A DNA stretch of 17,377 nucleotides. Source: an uncultured Clostridia bacterium. GTDB lineage: Bacteria > Bacillota > Clostridia > Christensenellales > CAG-917. The DNA is taken from assembly GCA_934254835.1 (NCBI GenBank), contig CAKQMI010000036.1:1-17377 (forward strand). Reading direction: 5' to 3'. Positions 6,627 through 13,435 of this stretch are shown piece after piece; the first letter of the stretch is position 1; each line of letters begins with the position of its first letter. The position numbers and the translations under genes were made by a program. The notes beneath the pieces are model-generated. The model was not told the origin of the DNA and did not search any database. It was given only the letters and a program-made list of their open reading frames with translations.

Positions 6627-8201
6627 ATGAAAACCTTGCTCAAAAACGGAACAATCGTTGACGGCAGTGGCGACAAGCCATACGTCGCGGACGTCCTCAT
6701 CGAAGACGACAAAATCGCGGAAATTGCAAAAGACATAAGCGCACCCGACGCCGAAGTTATCGATTGCAGTGGTTTGACCGTCGCCCCGGGCTTCATCGAC
6801 GCCCACAGTCACAACGACTTCTTTTACGACTACGACGACGCCGAAAGGTTTTACGAGCCGTTCATTCGCCAAGGCATCACGACGCAAATCACCGGAAATT
6901 GCGGATTTTCGCCGTTTGGCATCGACAAAAACACCAAATTTAAGGATAAAGTCGGCGGTGGTTTATTCCATGCCAAAAACCCCGGCAGTTTCAAAGATTT
7001 TTTGGAAAACGCAAAAGGCAAACTTTTTGTCAATATCGTCCCGCTTATCGGGCACGGCACCACGCGCATAAGTATATCGGGCTTTGACGCGAAACCGCTC
7101 ACAAAGGAACAAATCGACGAGGAAATGAAACTCGTGGACGAGGCTATGGAAAACGGCGCGTTCGGCGGAAGTTTCGGCTTTATGTACGAGCCCGGAATGT
7201 ACAGCAAACCCGACGAACTTATCGCTTTCGCCAAGGAACTGCAAAAGTACGACGGCATTCTGACAATCCACCCCCGCGCCGAGTCGAAAGTCGCAATGGG
7301 CTACCCTCTCATCTCGAAACCGCACATCGAAATCGCCCTTGACGAAATCATCGATATTATGGAAAAATCGAAAGTCAGGACGGAATACAGCCATCTTATT
7401 TTCGTGGGGCGTTCGTCGTGGCCGAGCGTCGAGCCTATGCTCAAAAAACTGCACGAATACAACGAAAAAGGCTACAAAATCGCCTACGACAACTATTCGT
7501 TTACATACGGCGCGTCGGTCATCACGATAGTAATGCCCGCCTGGTATCTCGCGATGAGCGAAAAGGAGCGCAAAAAACCTTTCAACCGCTTCAAACTGCG
7601 CGTACTTGTGGAAATGTCCAAAAAGCTTTTGGGGCTTGACTTTGGCGATTTTACCGTTGCGTATATCTCGGACGACCACAAGGAATACGAAAACCGCACA
7701 ATCGCGGAAATTGCAAAATCCGAAGGCATTTCGGACTTCGACTGCTACTTAAAACTCGTGGATTTGTCCAACGCGCAAGGCAGGCTTTACATCGACAAAT
7801 ACTACAACGACGACATCATCGACAGGCTGATGAAAGACGACCTGTCCATCTTTATGACGGACGCTTGGGTTGAGGAAGCAGGCACGCAAAACGGCGCGAC
7901 CTATCAATGCTTCCCATACTTTTTAGTGCGCGCGAAAAAGAACGATATCCCCGTGGAAAACGTCGTCAGAAAGATGACGGGCGCCACTGCCGAACGCTTC
8001 AAAATCAAGGACCGCGGGCTTTTGAAAGAGGGATATTTTGCAGACGTCACCGTGTTCGATTTTGACAACGTCACGGTCAATCCCAAGGTTCCTGACTTCA
8101 CTCCGACCGGCATAAACTACGTTTTCGTAGGCGGTGAAAAAGTCGTTAACAACGGGCGTTATATCTCAAAAACCGCCGGGAAAGTCATACTCAAAAAATA
8201 A
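6627..8201 (+). CDS. N-acyl-D-amino-acid deacylase-type amidohydrolase
   Basis: 524-residue metal-dependent amidohydrolase of the D-aminoacylase group, which removes N-acyl groups from D-amino acids. Seen in the sequence: N-terminal small beta domain with IVDGSG; the TIM-barrel metal motif DAHSHND with H60 and H62; GNCGFSPFG with C92, the cysteine metal ligand typical of D-aminoacylases; H215 in IHPRAES; H256 in EYSHLIF; and the catalytic-type Asp412 in MTDAW. The C-terminal strand returns to the small beta domain (ADVTVFD). Length fits the family. GGAGG is 5 bases ahead of ATG 6627; an upstream in-frame TTG sits in that site. The next gene starts 12 bases after the stop, so they are co-transcribed. 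Expected substrates are acylated D-amino acids or related amides from peptidoglycan or antibiotics; the actual substrate is unknown. Confidence 0.85.
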   Translation: MKTLLKNGTIVDGSGDKPYVADVLIEDDKIAEIAKDISAPDAEVIDCSGLTVAPGFIDAHSHNDFFYDYDDAERFYEPFIRQGITTQITGNCGFSPFGIDKNTKFKDKVGGGLFHAKNPGSFKDFLENAKGKLFVNIVPLIGHGTTRISISGFDAKPLTKEQIDEEMKLVDEAMENGAFGGSFGFMYEPGMYSKPDELIAFAKELQKYDGILTIHPRAESKVAMGYPLISKPHIEIALDEIIDIMEKSKVRTEYSHLIFVGRSSWPSVEPMLKKLHEYNEKGYKIAYDNYSFTYGASVITIVMPAWYLAMSEKERKKPFNRFKLRVLVEMSKKLLGLDFGDFTVAYISDDHKEYENRTIAEIAKSEGISDFDCYLKLVDLSNAQGRLYIDKYYNDDIIDRLMKDDLSIFMTDAWVEEAGTQNGATYQCFPYFLVRAKKNDIPVENVVRKMTGATAERFKIKDRGLLKEGYFADVTVFDFDNVTVNPKVPDFTPTGINYVFVGGEKVVNNGRYISKTAGKVILKK

Positions 8202-8213
8202 GGAGAAAGCACG

Positions 8214-9107
8214 ATGTGTATCGCAAAAATTGCGTTTAACGCGCTCTTTCGACCAAGTAAACGCACGTTTACGCCAAAATCGTCGTTTGGCGAAAAACTG
8301 ATGGGGCCGAACTTTCAACTGCTGTACGACGAATGTACGAAAGCCGGTCGGCTTGTCAAAACGTGGGACAAGGAAATCATACCCGTTTGCACTTTTGACA
8401 ATCTTACGCTCGAGGGGTGGTTTTATTCCGCAGGCGAAAACGCATGTGACACCGCCATACTCGTCCACGGCTACAACAGCAGTCCCATGGGCGACCTTGC
8501 GACGATAATGCAATTTTATTTGAGAAACGGCATAAACGTCCTGATGACCAACAATCGTGGCGGAAAAACGAGCGTCGGCGACAACATAACGTTCGGGCTG
8601 TTCGAGAGGCTGGACACTGCGCTTTGGGTTGAAAAACTTAACGAGCGATTCCCGACAGGCGATATATTTTTGCACGGCTTATCGCTGGGCGGAGCGACGG
8701 TATGTCTTATGTCCGAGCTTGACCTGAAAAACGTGAAATGCATCGTGTCCGACTGCGCCTACTCATCGATCCGCGCGGAATTTTTGCACAGCTCCAAGCT
8801 CACGGTAGGATTCACGCCGAAGCGCGAGCTTGAGCGCGTCTATAAAATTTTCGCCAAGGAATTTCATCACACGGTTGACGAATTCACGCCCTTAAAAGCC
8901 GTCGCGCACGCGAAATATCCGATGTTGTTCATACACGGCAAAGAGGACAGATTTATCCCCGTGAGCATGGCGCACGACCTTTACGACGCCTGCGCAAGCG
9001 ACAAGGAAATTTTCATCGTGGACGGCGCGGGACACGGCGCATCGTACGTCAACGCTCCCGAAGAATACGAAAAGACGGTCATGGGCTTCATCAACGCCCA
9101 CAGATAA
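8214..9107 (+). CDS. Alpha/beta hydrolase
   Basis: 297-residue serine hydrolase with the alpha/beta fold. The catalytic triad can be placed: nucleophile Ser157 in GLSLGG, Asp245 in HGKEDRF and His274 in GAGHGAS. The oxyanion-side motif VHGYNSS is at 84-90. The N-terminus starts MCIAKIAFNALF, a short amphipathic or hydrophobic stretch but not a clear signal peptide, so the protein is probably cytosolic or loosely membrane-associated. It resembles the broad group of uncharacterised Firmicutes hydrolases with a BAAT/prolyl-oligopeptidase-like core. AAGGAG overlaps the stop of the upstream amidohydrolase, so the two are translated from one message. A joint role on amide or ester substrates is plausible but unproven. 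Confidence 0.82.
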   Translation: MCIAKIAFNALFRPSKRTFTPKSSFGEKLMGPNFQLLYDECTKAGRLVKTWDKEIIPVCTFDNLTLEGWFYSAGENACDTAILVHGYNSSPMGDLATIMQFYLRNGINVLMTNNRGGKTSVGDNITFGLFERLDTALWVEKLNERFPTGDIFLHGLSLGGATVCLMSELDLKNVKCIVSDCAYSSIRAEFLHSSKLTVGFTPKRELERVYKIFAKEFHHTVDEFTPLKAVAHAKYPMLFIHGKEDRFIPVSMAHDLYDACASDKEIFIVDGAGHGASYVNAPEEYEKTVMGFINAHR

Positions 9108-9130
9108 CGCCGTCCCAAAAAGCCCATAGA

Positions 9131-9158
9131 AAAGCCACGGTCTCCCGTGGCTTTCGTT
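9131..9158. terminator. Bidirectional intrinsic terminator
   Basis: A perfect 10-bp stem (9131-9140 with 9145-9154) and 4-base loop, followed by CGTTTT on the plus strand. On the minus strand the stem runs into UUUU. It separates the convergent alpha/beta hydrolase and rubredoxin genes. Confidence 0.85.
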
Positions 9159-9172
9159 TTGCCAAGTGCAAC

Positions 9173-9328
9173 TTAATCGACGGCAACAAACATATCTTTG
9201 CCGACACCGCAGACGGGGCATGCAAAATCGTCGGGCAAGTCCTCAAAACGGACGTTCAAAAGCCCCAACTCGTTTTGGCTTTCCTCGTCATAAATCCAGC
9301 CACAAACTTCACAGACGTATTTTTCCAT
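9173..9328 (-). CDS. Rubredoxin
   Basis: A 51-residue one-electron carrier with a single Fe(Cys)4 centre. Translation begins MEKYVCEVCGWIYDEE and ends CPVCGVGKDMFVAVD, with the iron ligands C6, C9, C37 and C40 in two CxxC knuckles. It is about two residues shorter than common rubredoxins between the knuckles, and the usual PGT turn before FEDLPDDF is replaced by LLNVR. ATG 9328 follows AAGGAG by 7 bases. It is the last gene of the minus-strand operon, 14 bases after the Hrb-type gene. Likely partners are the Hrb flavin reductase as electron source and the flavodiiron protein as acceptor, an inference from the family. Confidence 0.93.
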   Translation of the reverse strand: MEKYVCEVCGWIYDEESQNELGLLNVRFEDLPDDFACPVCGVGKDMFVAVD

Positions 9329-9342
9329 TTTCTTTCTCCTTT

Positions 9343-9966
9343 TTATTTAATAAGTTCGAACGCCGAAGCGTCGTGTTTGCAAATCGGACAAATAAAGTCG
9401 GGCGGAAGATCCTCGCCCTCATAGACGTACCCGCAGATTTTGCAGACGTACGACTTCTTTGTCGTCTCCTGCGGTTTCGGCTTGACGCGTCTTTGGTAGT
9501 CGGTGTAGGTCAGCGTGTCGAGCGCGGACAGCGTCCCCGCCTCCTCAACCGAGCAAATGAACATATTGTGCGTGCCAAGGTCGATAATTTGCTCGACCGC
9601 AAGCGAGATGAACGCATTGCAAAAGTCGCGCGTCACGACAAGTCCGTTTTCGCTTCTTGTCGGCGTTTCGCCCAAAAACTTGTCGGCGGTGCGCCCGCTT
9701 TGGAAACCGAACCTTTTGAAAACGTCGAAAGTCGCGTCAACCGACAAACAGTTGATGTTCATTTTCAACGTTTCCACGATTGTTTCGCACGAGTAATTCT
9801 GCTTGTTGACGGCGACGGCGACGCGCAGTGGCGAACTTGTCACCTGCATGACGCTGTTGACGATACAACCGTTGTCCTTGACGCCGTCGTTGGTGGTGAG
9901 GACGTACAGACCATAGCCGATTTTGAATAATGCGGAAAGGTCGATTTTGCTGATTTCGCTTGCCAT
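9343..9966 (-). CDS. hrb: Flavin reductase-rubredoxin fusion (Hrb type)
   Basis: 207-residue cytosolic protein: a flavin-reductase-like FMN-binding split-barrel domain at about 1-155, a linker rich in Lys/Pro/Thr, and a C-terminal short rubredoxin domain at about 172-207 with Fe ligands C175, C178, C193 and C196. This is the layout of high-molecular-weight rubredoxin (Hrb) of Moorella thermoacetica, an NAD(P)H:rubredoxin-type oxidoreductase that feeds electrons to the flavodiiron protein FprA. The linker and domain sizes match. ATG 9966 follows AAGGAG by 7 bases. It starts 23 bases after the alpha-glucosidase stop and is followed by the separate rubredoxin. No promoter fits in the 23-base gap, so it is expressed with the sugar genes, unless an internal promoter lies within the glucosidase gene. 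Confidence 0.88.
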   Translation of the reverse strand: MASEISKIDLSALFKIGYGLYVLTTNDGVKDNGCIVNSVMQVTSSPLRVAVAVNKQNYSCETIVETLKMNINCLSVDATFDVFKRFGFQSGRTADKFLGETPTRSENGLVVTRDFCNAFISLAVEQIIDLGTHNMFICSVEEAGTLSALDTLTYTDYQRRVKPKPQETTKKSYVCKICGYVYEGEDLPPDFICPICKHDASAFELIK

Positions 9967-9989
9967 ATTTTATCTCCTTATAGTTTAAT

Positions 9990-11687
9990 TTAATCCACCT
10001 CAAAAGCGATTGCTTCGTAAGGCATCAAGGTCATATCTTCAAGTTTTCGGTCGTTGTCGTAGTTGGACAAAACAACTTTGGCATTTTTGAATAAATAACC
10101 GTTTGGCAACTTAAACCGCACGTTTTTATTCTTAAAATTCAAAATCAGCAACAATCGCCTGCTCTCGTATTCACGTTCATAGACGTATAGTGAGCGGTGT
10201 TTTTTGAAATATTCCCTGAACGTGCCGTGCTTTATAATCTCGTTGCCACGCCTATACGCGATAAGTTTTTTGTAAAAGTTCAAAACGCTTGTTTCGTCTT
10301 CCGTCTCGCTTTTGACGTTGACCTCTTTGAAATCGGGGTGTATTGATATCCATGGCGTTCCGGTAGTGAATCCTGCGTTTTGCTCGTCGTTCCACGCCAT
10401 CGGCAGACGCCCGTGATCGCGACTTCGTTTGTTCATAACGTACATAAACAGCGGTTTTGCAAGAGGCCCGATTACCTTTCTAAGAATATTATAATACGCA
10501 ATCGCGAAATTGTCGTCCATTTCATCAACACTTTTGAATTTGAAATTTGTCATGCCGAGTTCCTGTCCCTCGTAGATATACGGAGTGCCCTGCATAAAGT
10601 GCAACGACATCGCGAGCATTTTGGAAGCTTCCTTTCGTCTGTCACCGAATTTTCCCGTAAATCGTGGAAGGGAGCGTGGTTGATCGTGATTTTCGTAATA
10701 CAGCGCGTTCCAGCCTTTGCCGTGCATACCCGTCTGCCAGCGCGACATAGCGGACTTAAACTTTGGCAAAGAAAACCAAGTGGGGATAACGTGCAACACG
10801 GCGTCGCTTTCGACGTGGTCAAACTGGAACAACGTATCGAGTTCGTGCCTATCTTCACCCGTGTAAAGGATACCCTCCTCGACGGTCACGCCCGTCGCCT
10901 CTCCGACGGTCATACTGTCGTAATGAGACAAGACGTTTTCGTTGAGTTCGCGCAAAAATTCGTGAATGCGCGGACCGTGTAAAAATAGTTCGTCCCCTCG
11001 AAGTCCAACGCGCCACTTGCCGTTTGGGATCGAGCCGTCGGGGTTGTATGTTTTGGACAGATAAGTGATGACGTCACAGCGGAAGCCGTCGCAACCGAGG
11101 TTGAGCCAAAACCTCATCATGTCCTGAATTTCGGCACGGAGTTTTGGATTTTCCCAATTCAAATCGGGCTCTTTCTTGCTCCAAAGATGCATAAACCACT
11201 CGTCGGTAGTCTCATCGTACATCCAAGCGGATCCACCGCACCGAGACGTCCAGTTATTGGGCGGTTTTTTGCCGTCCTTGCCACGCCCGCGACGCCAGAT
11301 AAAGTAGTCACGATACGGGTTATCTTTGGATTTTTTGGCTTCCTGAAACCAGAAATGCTCATCAGAGCAGTGGTTGACGACGAGGTCCATAATAAGGCGA
11401 ATGTTGCGCGCGTGCAATTTTTCGACCAATTCTTTCCAGTCGTCTAGGGTGCCAAACTCGGGGTTGATATCGCGGTAATCGCTGATGTCGTAGCCTTTGT
11501 CGTCGTTTGGAGAGCGGTAGCACGGCGAGAGCCACACCGCATCGACGCCGAGGTCGGCAAGGTAGTCGATTTTTGAAATGATACCTTGGATATCGCCAAT
11601 GCCGTCGCCGTTGCTGTCGCAGAAACTGCGTGGATAGATTTGGTAAACGACGGCGTCCTTGAACCAATTAGTTTTGACGTTACTCAT
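9990..11687 (-). CDS. GH13 alpha-glucosidase (oligo-1,6-glucosidase type)
   Basis: 565-residue cytosolic glycoside hydrolase of family 13 with a full TIM-barrel and C-terminal beta domain. Seen: DSNGDGIGD Ca2+ loop at 24-32, DLVVNH at 101-106, catalytic nucleophile D205 in GFRCDV, acid/base E263 in VGEATG, and stabiliser D335 in ENHDQP. The Val directly after the nucleophile is typical of enzymes that cut alpha-1,6 bonds (isomaltose, panose, dextrin branch ends), whereas Ala is usual for alpha-1,4 enzymes. The region V motif reads EPDLN rather than QPDLN. I chose ATG 11687 because the upstream GTG at 11693 overlaps the GGAGG site. The preceding ROK-SIS stop overlaps that site, so the two are tightly coupled. 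Substrate preference is inferred from family rules. Confidence 0.9.
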   Translation of the reverse strand: MSNVKTNWFKDAVVYQIYPRSFCDSNGDGIGDIQGIISKIDYLADLGVDAVWLSPCYRSPNDDKGYDISDYRDINPEFGTLDDWKELVEKLHARNIRLIMDLVVNHCSDEHFWFQEAKKSKDNPYRDYFIWRRGRGKDGKKPPNNWTSRCGGSAWMYDETTDEWFMHLWSKKEPDLNWENPKLRAEIQDMMRFWLNLGCDGFRCDVITYLSKTYNPDGSIPNGKWRVGLRGDELFLHGPRIHEFLRELNENVLSHYDSMTVGEATGVTVEEGILYTGEDRHELDTLFQFDHVESDAVLHVIPTWFSLPKFKSAMSRWQTGMHGKGWNALYYENHDQPRSLPRFTGKFGDRRKEASKMLAMSLHFMQGTPYIYEGQELGMTNFKFKSVDEMDDNFAIAYYNILRKVIGPLAKPLFMYVMNKRSRDHGRLPMAWNDEQNAGFTTGTPWISIHPDFKEVNVKSETEDETSVLNFYKKLIAYRRGNEIIKHGTFREYFKKHRSLYVYEREYESRRLLLILNFKNKNVRFKLPNGYLFKNAKVVLSNYDNDRKLEDMTLMPYEAIAFEVD

Positions 11688-11697
11688 GTTCACCTCC

Positions 11698-13167
11698 CTA
11701 GTTTTCTTCGAGGATTTTCCTTATCGCGACGACGATTGCATGTTCGATTGCGAGGTGCGCGTCCTCAATTTTTTCCATAGAGTCGGTGTCGGACAGGACG
11801 TAGTAGTCGCAAAGTGCGCGGACTTTCCCGCCGTCCTTTCCCAAAAAACCAACGACAGTGATACCGTTTGACTTTGCAAACTTTGCGACGTTGACAACGT
11901 TTTCGGAATTTCCGCTTCCGCTAAACAGACACAATATATCGCCCTTTTTCGCCAAAGTTTCCAACTGAATTTTGAAAATATCGTCATACGAAAAATCGTT
12001 GGCGAGGCACGTCACGACGGGGACGGAATCGGACAAACACACCGCCCTAATACCCGTCTCGTCGCCCACTCGACACCCTTTAATGAGGTCGTTGGCGATA
12101 TGCGACGCGGTCGAGGCGCTTCCTCCGTTTCCGACGGTAAATACTGTCCCTCCCGCGCGATTTGTATCAACGATAATTTCGGCAATTTGCGCCACCGACG
12201 CGATATTTATACGCGTCAAATTCTCGGCTGTGTTTTCAAGGTAGTCGCCGACGACGCACTCGGTCTCGGTCTTTCCACGCCTGAATGCCACCGCCCCCGC
12301 GCCACACAACGACGCATAATATCCAAGTCCAGAATACTCAATTTTGACGGTTTTATCAATCGGAACAAACAGTTTATCGTTGATTTCTTCGATAAGGTCG
12401 TCCTTGAACACTTCAAGGCTTTGCGCGACGCCCCCGCCCAAATAGCACATATTGACGTCCAAAAGGGTTGCGGTCATGGCGATTGCTCTACCCAGTCCTT
12501 TTGCCAAGCGTTTGTAGGCGGACTTTGCGATTTCGTCGCCTTTTTGTGCAAGATCTCCTATCTCCTGTGCCGATTTTTCAACGCCTGTTTTCGCCTTGTA
12601 AAACGCGGAGATTGCGCCACCCGACGCCACCGATTCAAGACACCCTGTTTTCCCGCAGGAACAGCGACTGCCGTCCTCTTGCACCCTGACGTGTCCGAGT
12701 TCGCCGGCGCAAAAATTTGCCCCGCTGTAAAGTTTTCCGTTGAGGTACAGCGCACCCCCGACGCCGTTACTTATGGTGAGCCACAAAAAGTCGTTGACGT
12801 TGACGGCTTTGCCAAAAGTTTTCTCGGCGACGGCGCAGGCATTGGCGTCGTTTTCGGCGAATACGGGAAGCCCCAAAAGGTCAGATAGTTCCTTTGAGGC
12901 GTGCCAATCGCGAATACCCAAAAACGGCGCAAGCGGGCAAACTCCCGTACGGCTGTTGACGGGACCGGGCAACGACACACCGCACACCAATGGCTTATAT
13001 TTTTTCAAAAGTGGTGTTGCCATACGCACAATATCGTTATAGGCGACGTCGAGCGAATATGGCAACGGATAATCCTGACGGCAGAAGTCGAGGACGACGC
13101 CGGTTTCATCGACGATTCCGACCAAAATTTTGGAACCGCCGACGTCGATAGCAAGGCAGTTTTTCAT
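11698..13167 (-). CDS. ROK sugar kinase fused to GmhA-like SIS isomerase
   Basis: 489-residue two-domain protein. Residues 1 to about 297 form a ROK-family sugar kinase: DVGGSK phosphate loop at 8-13, catalytic D107 in ENDAN, GELGHV at 155-160 and the zinc motif with H159, C169, C171 and C176. Residues about 310-489 form a SIS domain of the GmhA (sedoheptulose-7-phosphate isomerase) type with GNGGSAS at 347-353, ANDFSYDDIF at 389-398 and SGSGNS at 416-421. Aligned to E. coli GmhA from memory, its Zn ligands H61, E65, Q172 and H180 correspond to H356, D360, E468 and H476 here. The strong AAGGAGG site fits ATG 13167. It heads the operon with an alpha-glucosidase. Kinase plus aldo-keto isomerase on one chain suggests consecutive steps on a sugar, but the substrate is unknown; glucose phosphorylation is possible given the neighbour. 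Confidence 0.88.
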   Translation of the reverse strand: MKNCLAIDVGGSKILVGIVDETGVVLDFCRQDYPLPYSLDVAYNDIVRMATPLLKKYKPLVCGVSLPGPVNSRTGVCPLAPFLGIRDWHASKELSDLLGLPVFAENDANACAVAEKTFGKAVNVNDFLWLTISNGVGGALYLNGKLYSGANFCAGELGHVRVQEDGSRCSCGKTGCLESVASGGAISAFYKAKTGVEKSAQEIGDLAQKGDEIAKSAYKRLAKGLGRAIAMTATLLDVNMCYLGGGVAQSLEVFKDDLIEEINDKLFVPIDKTVKIEYSGLGYYASLCGAGAVAFRRGKTETECVVGDYLENTAENLTRINIASVAQIAEIIVDTNRAGGTVFTVGNGGSASTASHIANDLIKGCRVGDETGIRAVCLSDSVPVVTCLANDFSYDDIFKIQLETLAKKGDILCLFSGSGNSENVVNVAKFAKSNGITVVGFLGKDGGKVRALCDYYVLSDTDSMEKIEDAHLAIEHAIVVAIRKILEEN

Positions 13168-13250
13168 AGAACACCTCCTTACGAAGTGGATTTTTTTACG
13201 ATTTCGGCACCTTTACGGTGTTTTTGTAAGTTACGTTTAATGAGGTTGCT

Positions 13251-13316
13251 TTATTTTGCACACAAAAAAAGCGCGGTGGAAAAAATATTTTCAACTGCGC
13301 TTAAAAAAATTCTCAT
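13251..13316 (-). CDS. 21-residue leader peptide
   Basis: A short ORF in the leader of the ROK-SIS operon, beginning MRIFLSAVENIF and ending FLCAK. GGAGG (13326-13330) lies 9 bases ahead of the ATG. The coding sequence crosses the whole terminator hairpin and U-tract and stops just after it. The peptide is hydrophobic (four Phe, three Leu) and shows no run of a single amino acid that would point to amino-acid sensing. Probably regulatory in cis; a small membrane peptide is an alternative. Confidence 0.5.
   Translation of the reverse strand: MRIFLSAVENIFSTALFLCAK
13264..13302 (-). terminator. Intrinsic terminator within the ROK-SIS leader
   Basis: A stem of about 15 bp (13269-13283 with 13288-13302, one mismatch and one G-U pair) and 4-base loop are followed on the minus strand by seven U (13264-13270). 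It could attenuate the ROK-SIS operon and/or end transcripts from the membrane-protein gene upstream, which has no other terminator. Confidence 0.8.
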
Positions 13317-13383
13317 AGGCGGTAACCTCCGTCAAGGGGATTTTCACGTCATATTAAGATTTGCAATAGATTTACATACTTAT

Positions 13384-13412
13384 AGTTTAACAAAAAACCG
13401 CCGTGTTGTCAA
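13384..13412 (-). promoter_or_regulatory. Likely promoter of the ROK-SIS operon
   Basis: On the minus strand a perfect -35 TTGACA (13407-13412), a 17-base spacer and a partial -10 TAAACT (13384-13389, 4 of 6). It lies 24 bases downstream of the preceding gene's stop codon. Confidence 0.55.
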
Positions 13413-13435
13413 ATTTAGTGTTTTCATAGGTGCGG

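Larger units (their letters stand above)
13168..13377 (-). promoter_or_regulatory. Long 5' leader with attenuator of the ROK-SIS operon
   Basis: A leader of about 210 bases runs between the predicted transcription start (near 13377) and the ROK-SIS start codon. It contains a 21-codon ORF with its own GGAGG, and an intrinsic terminator located inside that ORF. Other promoters in the window give leaders of about 12-30 bases, so this one stands out. The layout matches coupled transcription-translation attenuation as in E. coli pyrBI; the signal sensed is unknown. Confidence 0.55.

Noticed and set aside
9080..9127. ATGGGCTT ... AAGCCCAT inverted repeat around the alpha/beta hydrolase stop
   Set aside because: Arms are about 30 bases apart with no further pairing; the strong terminator at 9131-9154 explains the site.
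9166..9930. 254-codon plus-strand open frame over the rubredoxin and Hrb genes
   Set aside because: The minus strand encodes both cysteine-knuckle proteins with clear ribosome sites; the plus frame is Arg-rich and resembles nothing.
11691..11693. GTG as the start of the GH13 gene
   Set aside because: The GTG overlaps the GGAGG site that serves the ATG at 11687.
12100..12888. 262-codon plus-strand open frame inside the ROK-SIS gene
   Set aside because: It is antisense to conserved kinase and SIS motifs, with no promoter or ribosome binding site.
13209..13225. GCACC/GGTGT hairpin with T5 on the plus strand
   Set aside because: The stem is only 4-5 bp and no plus-strand gene ends there.
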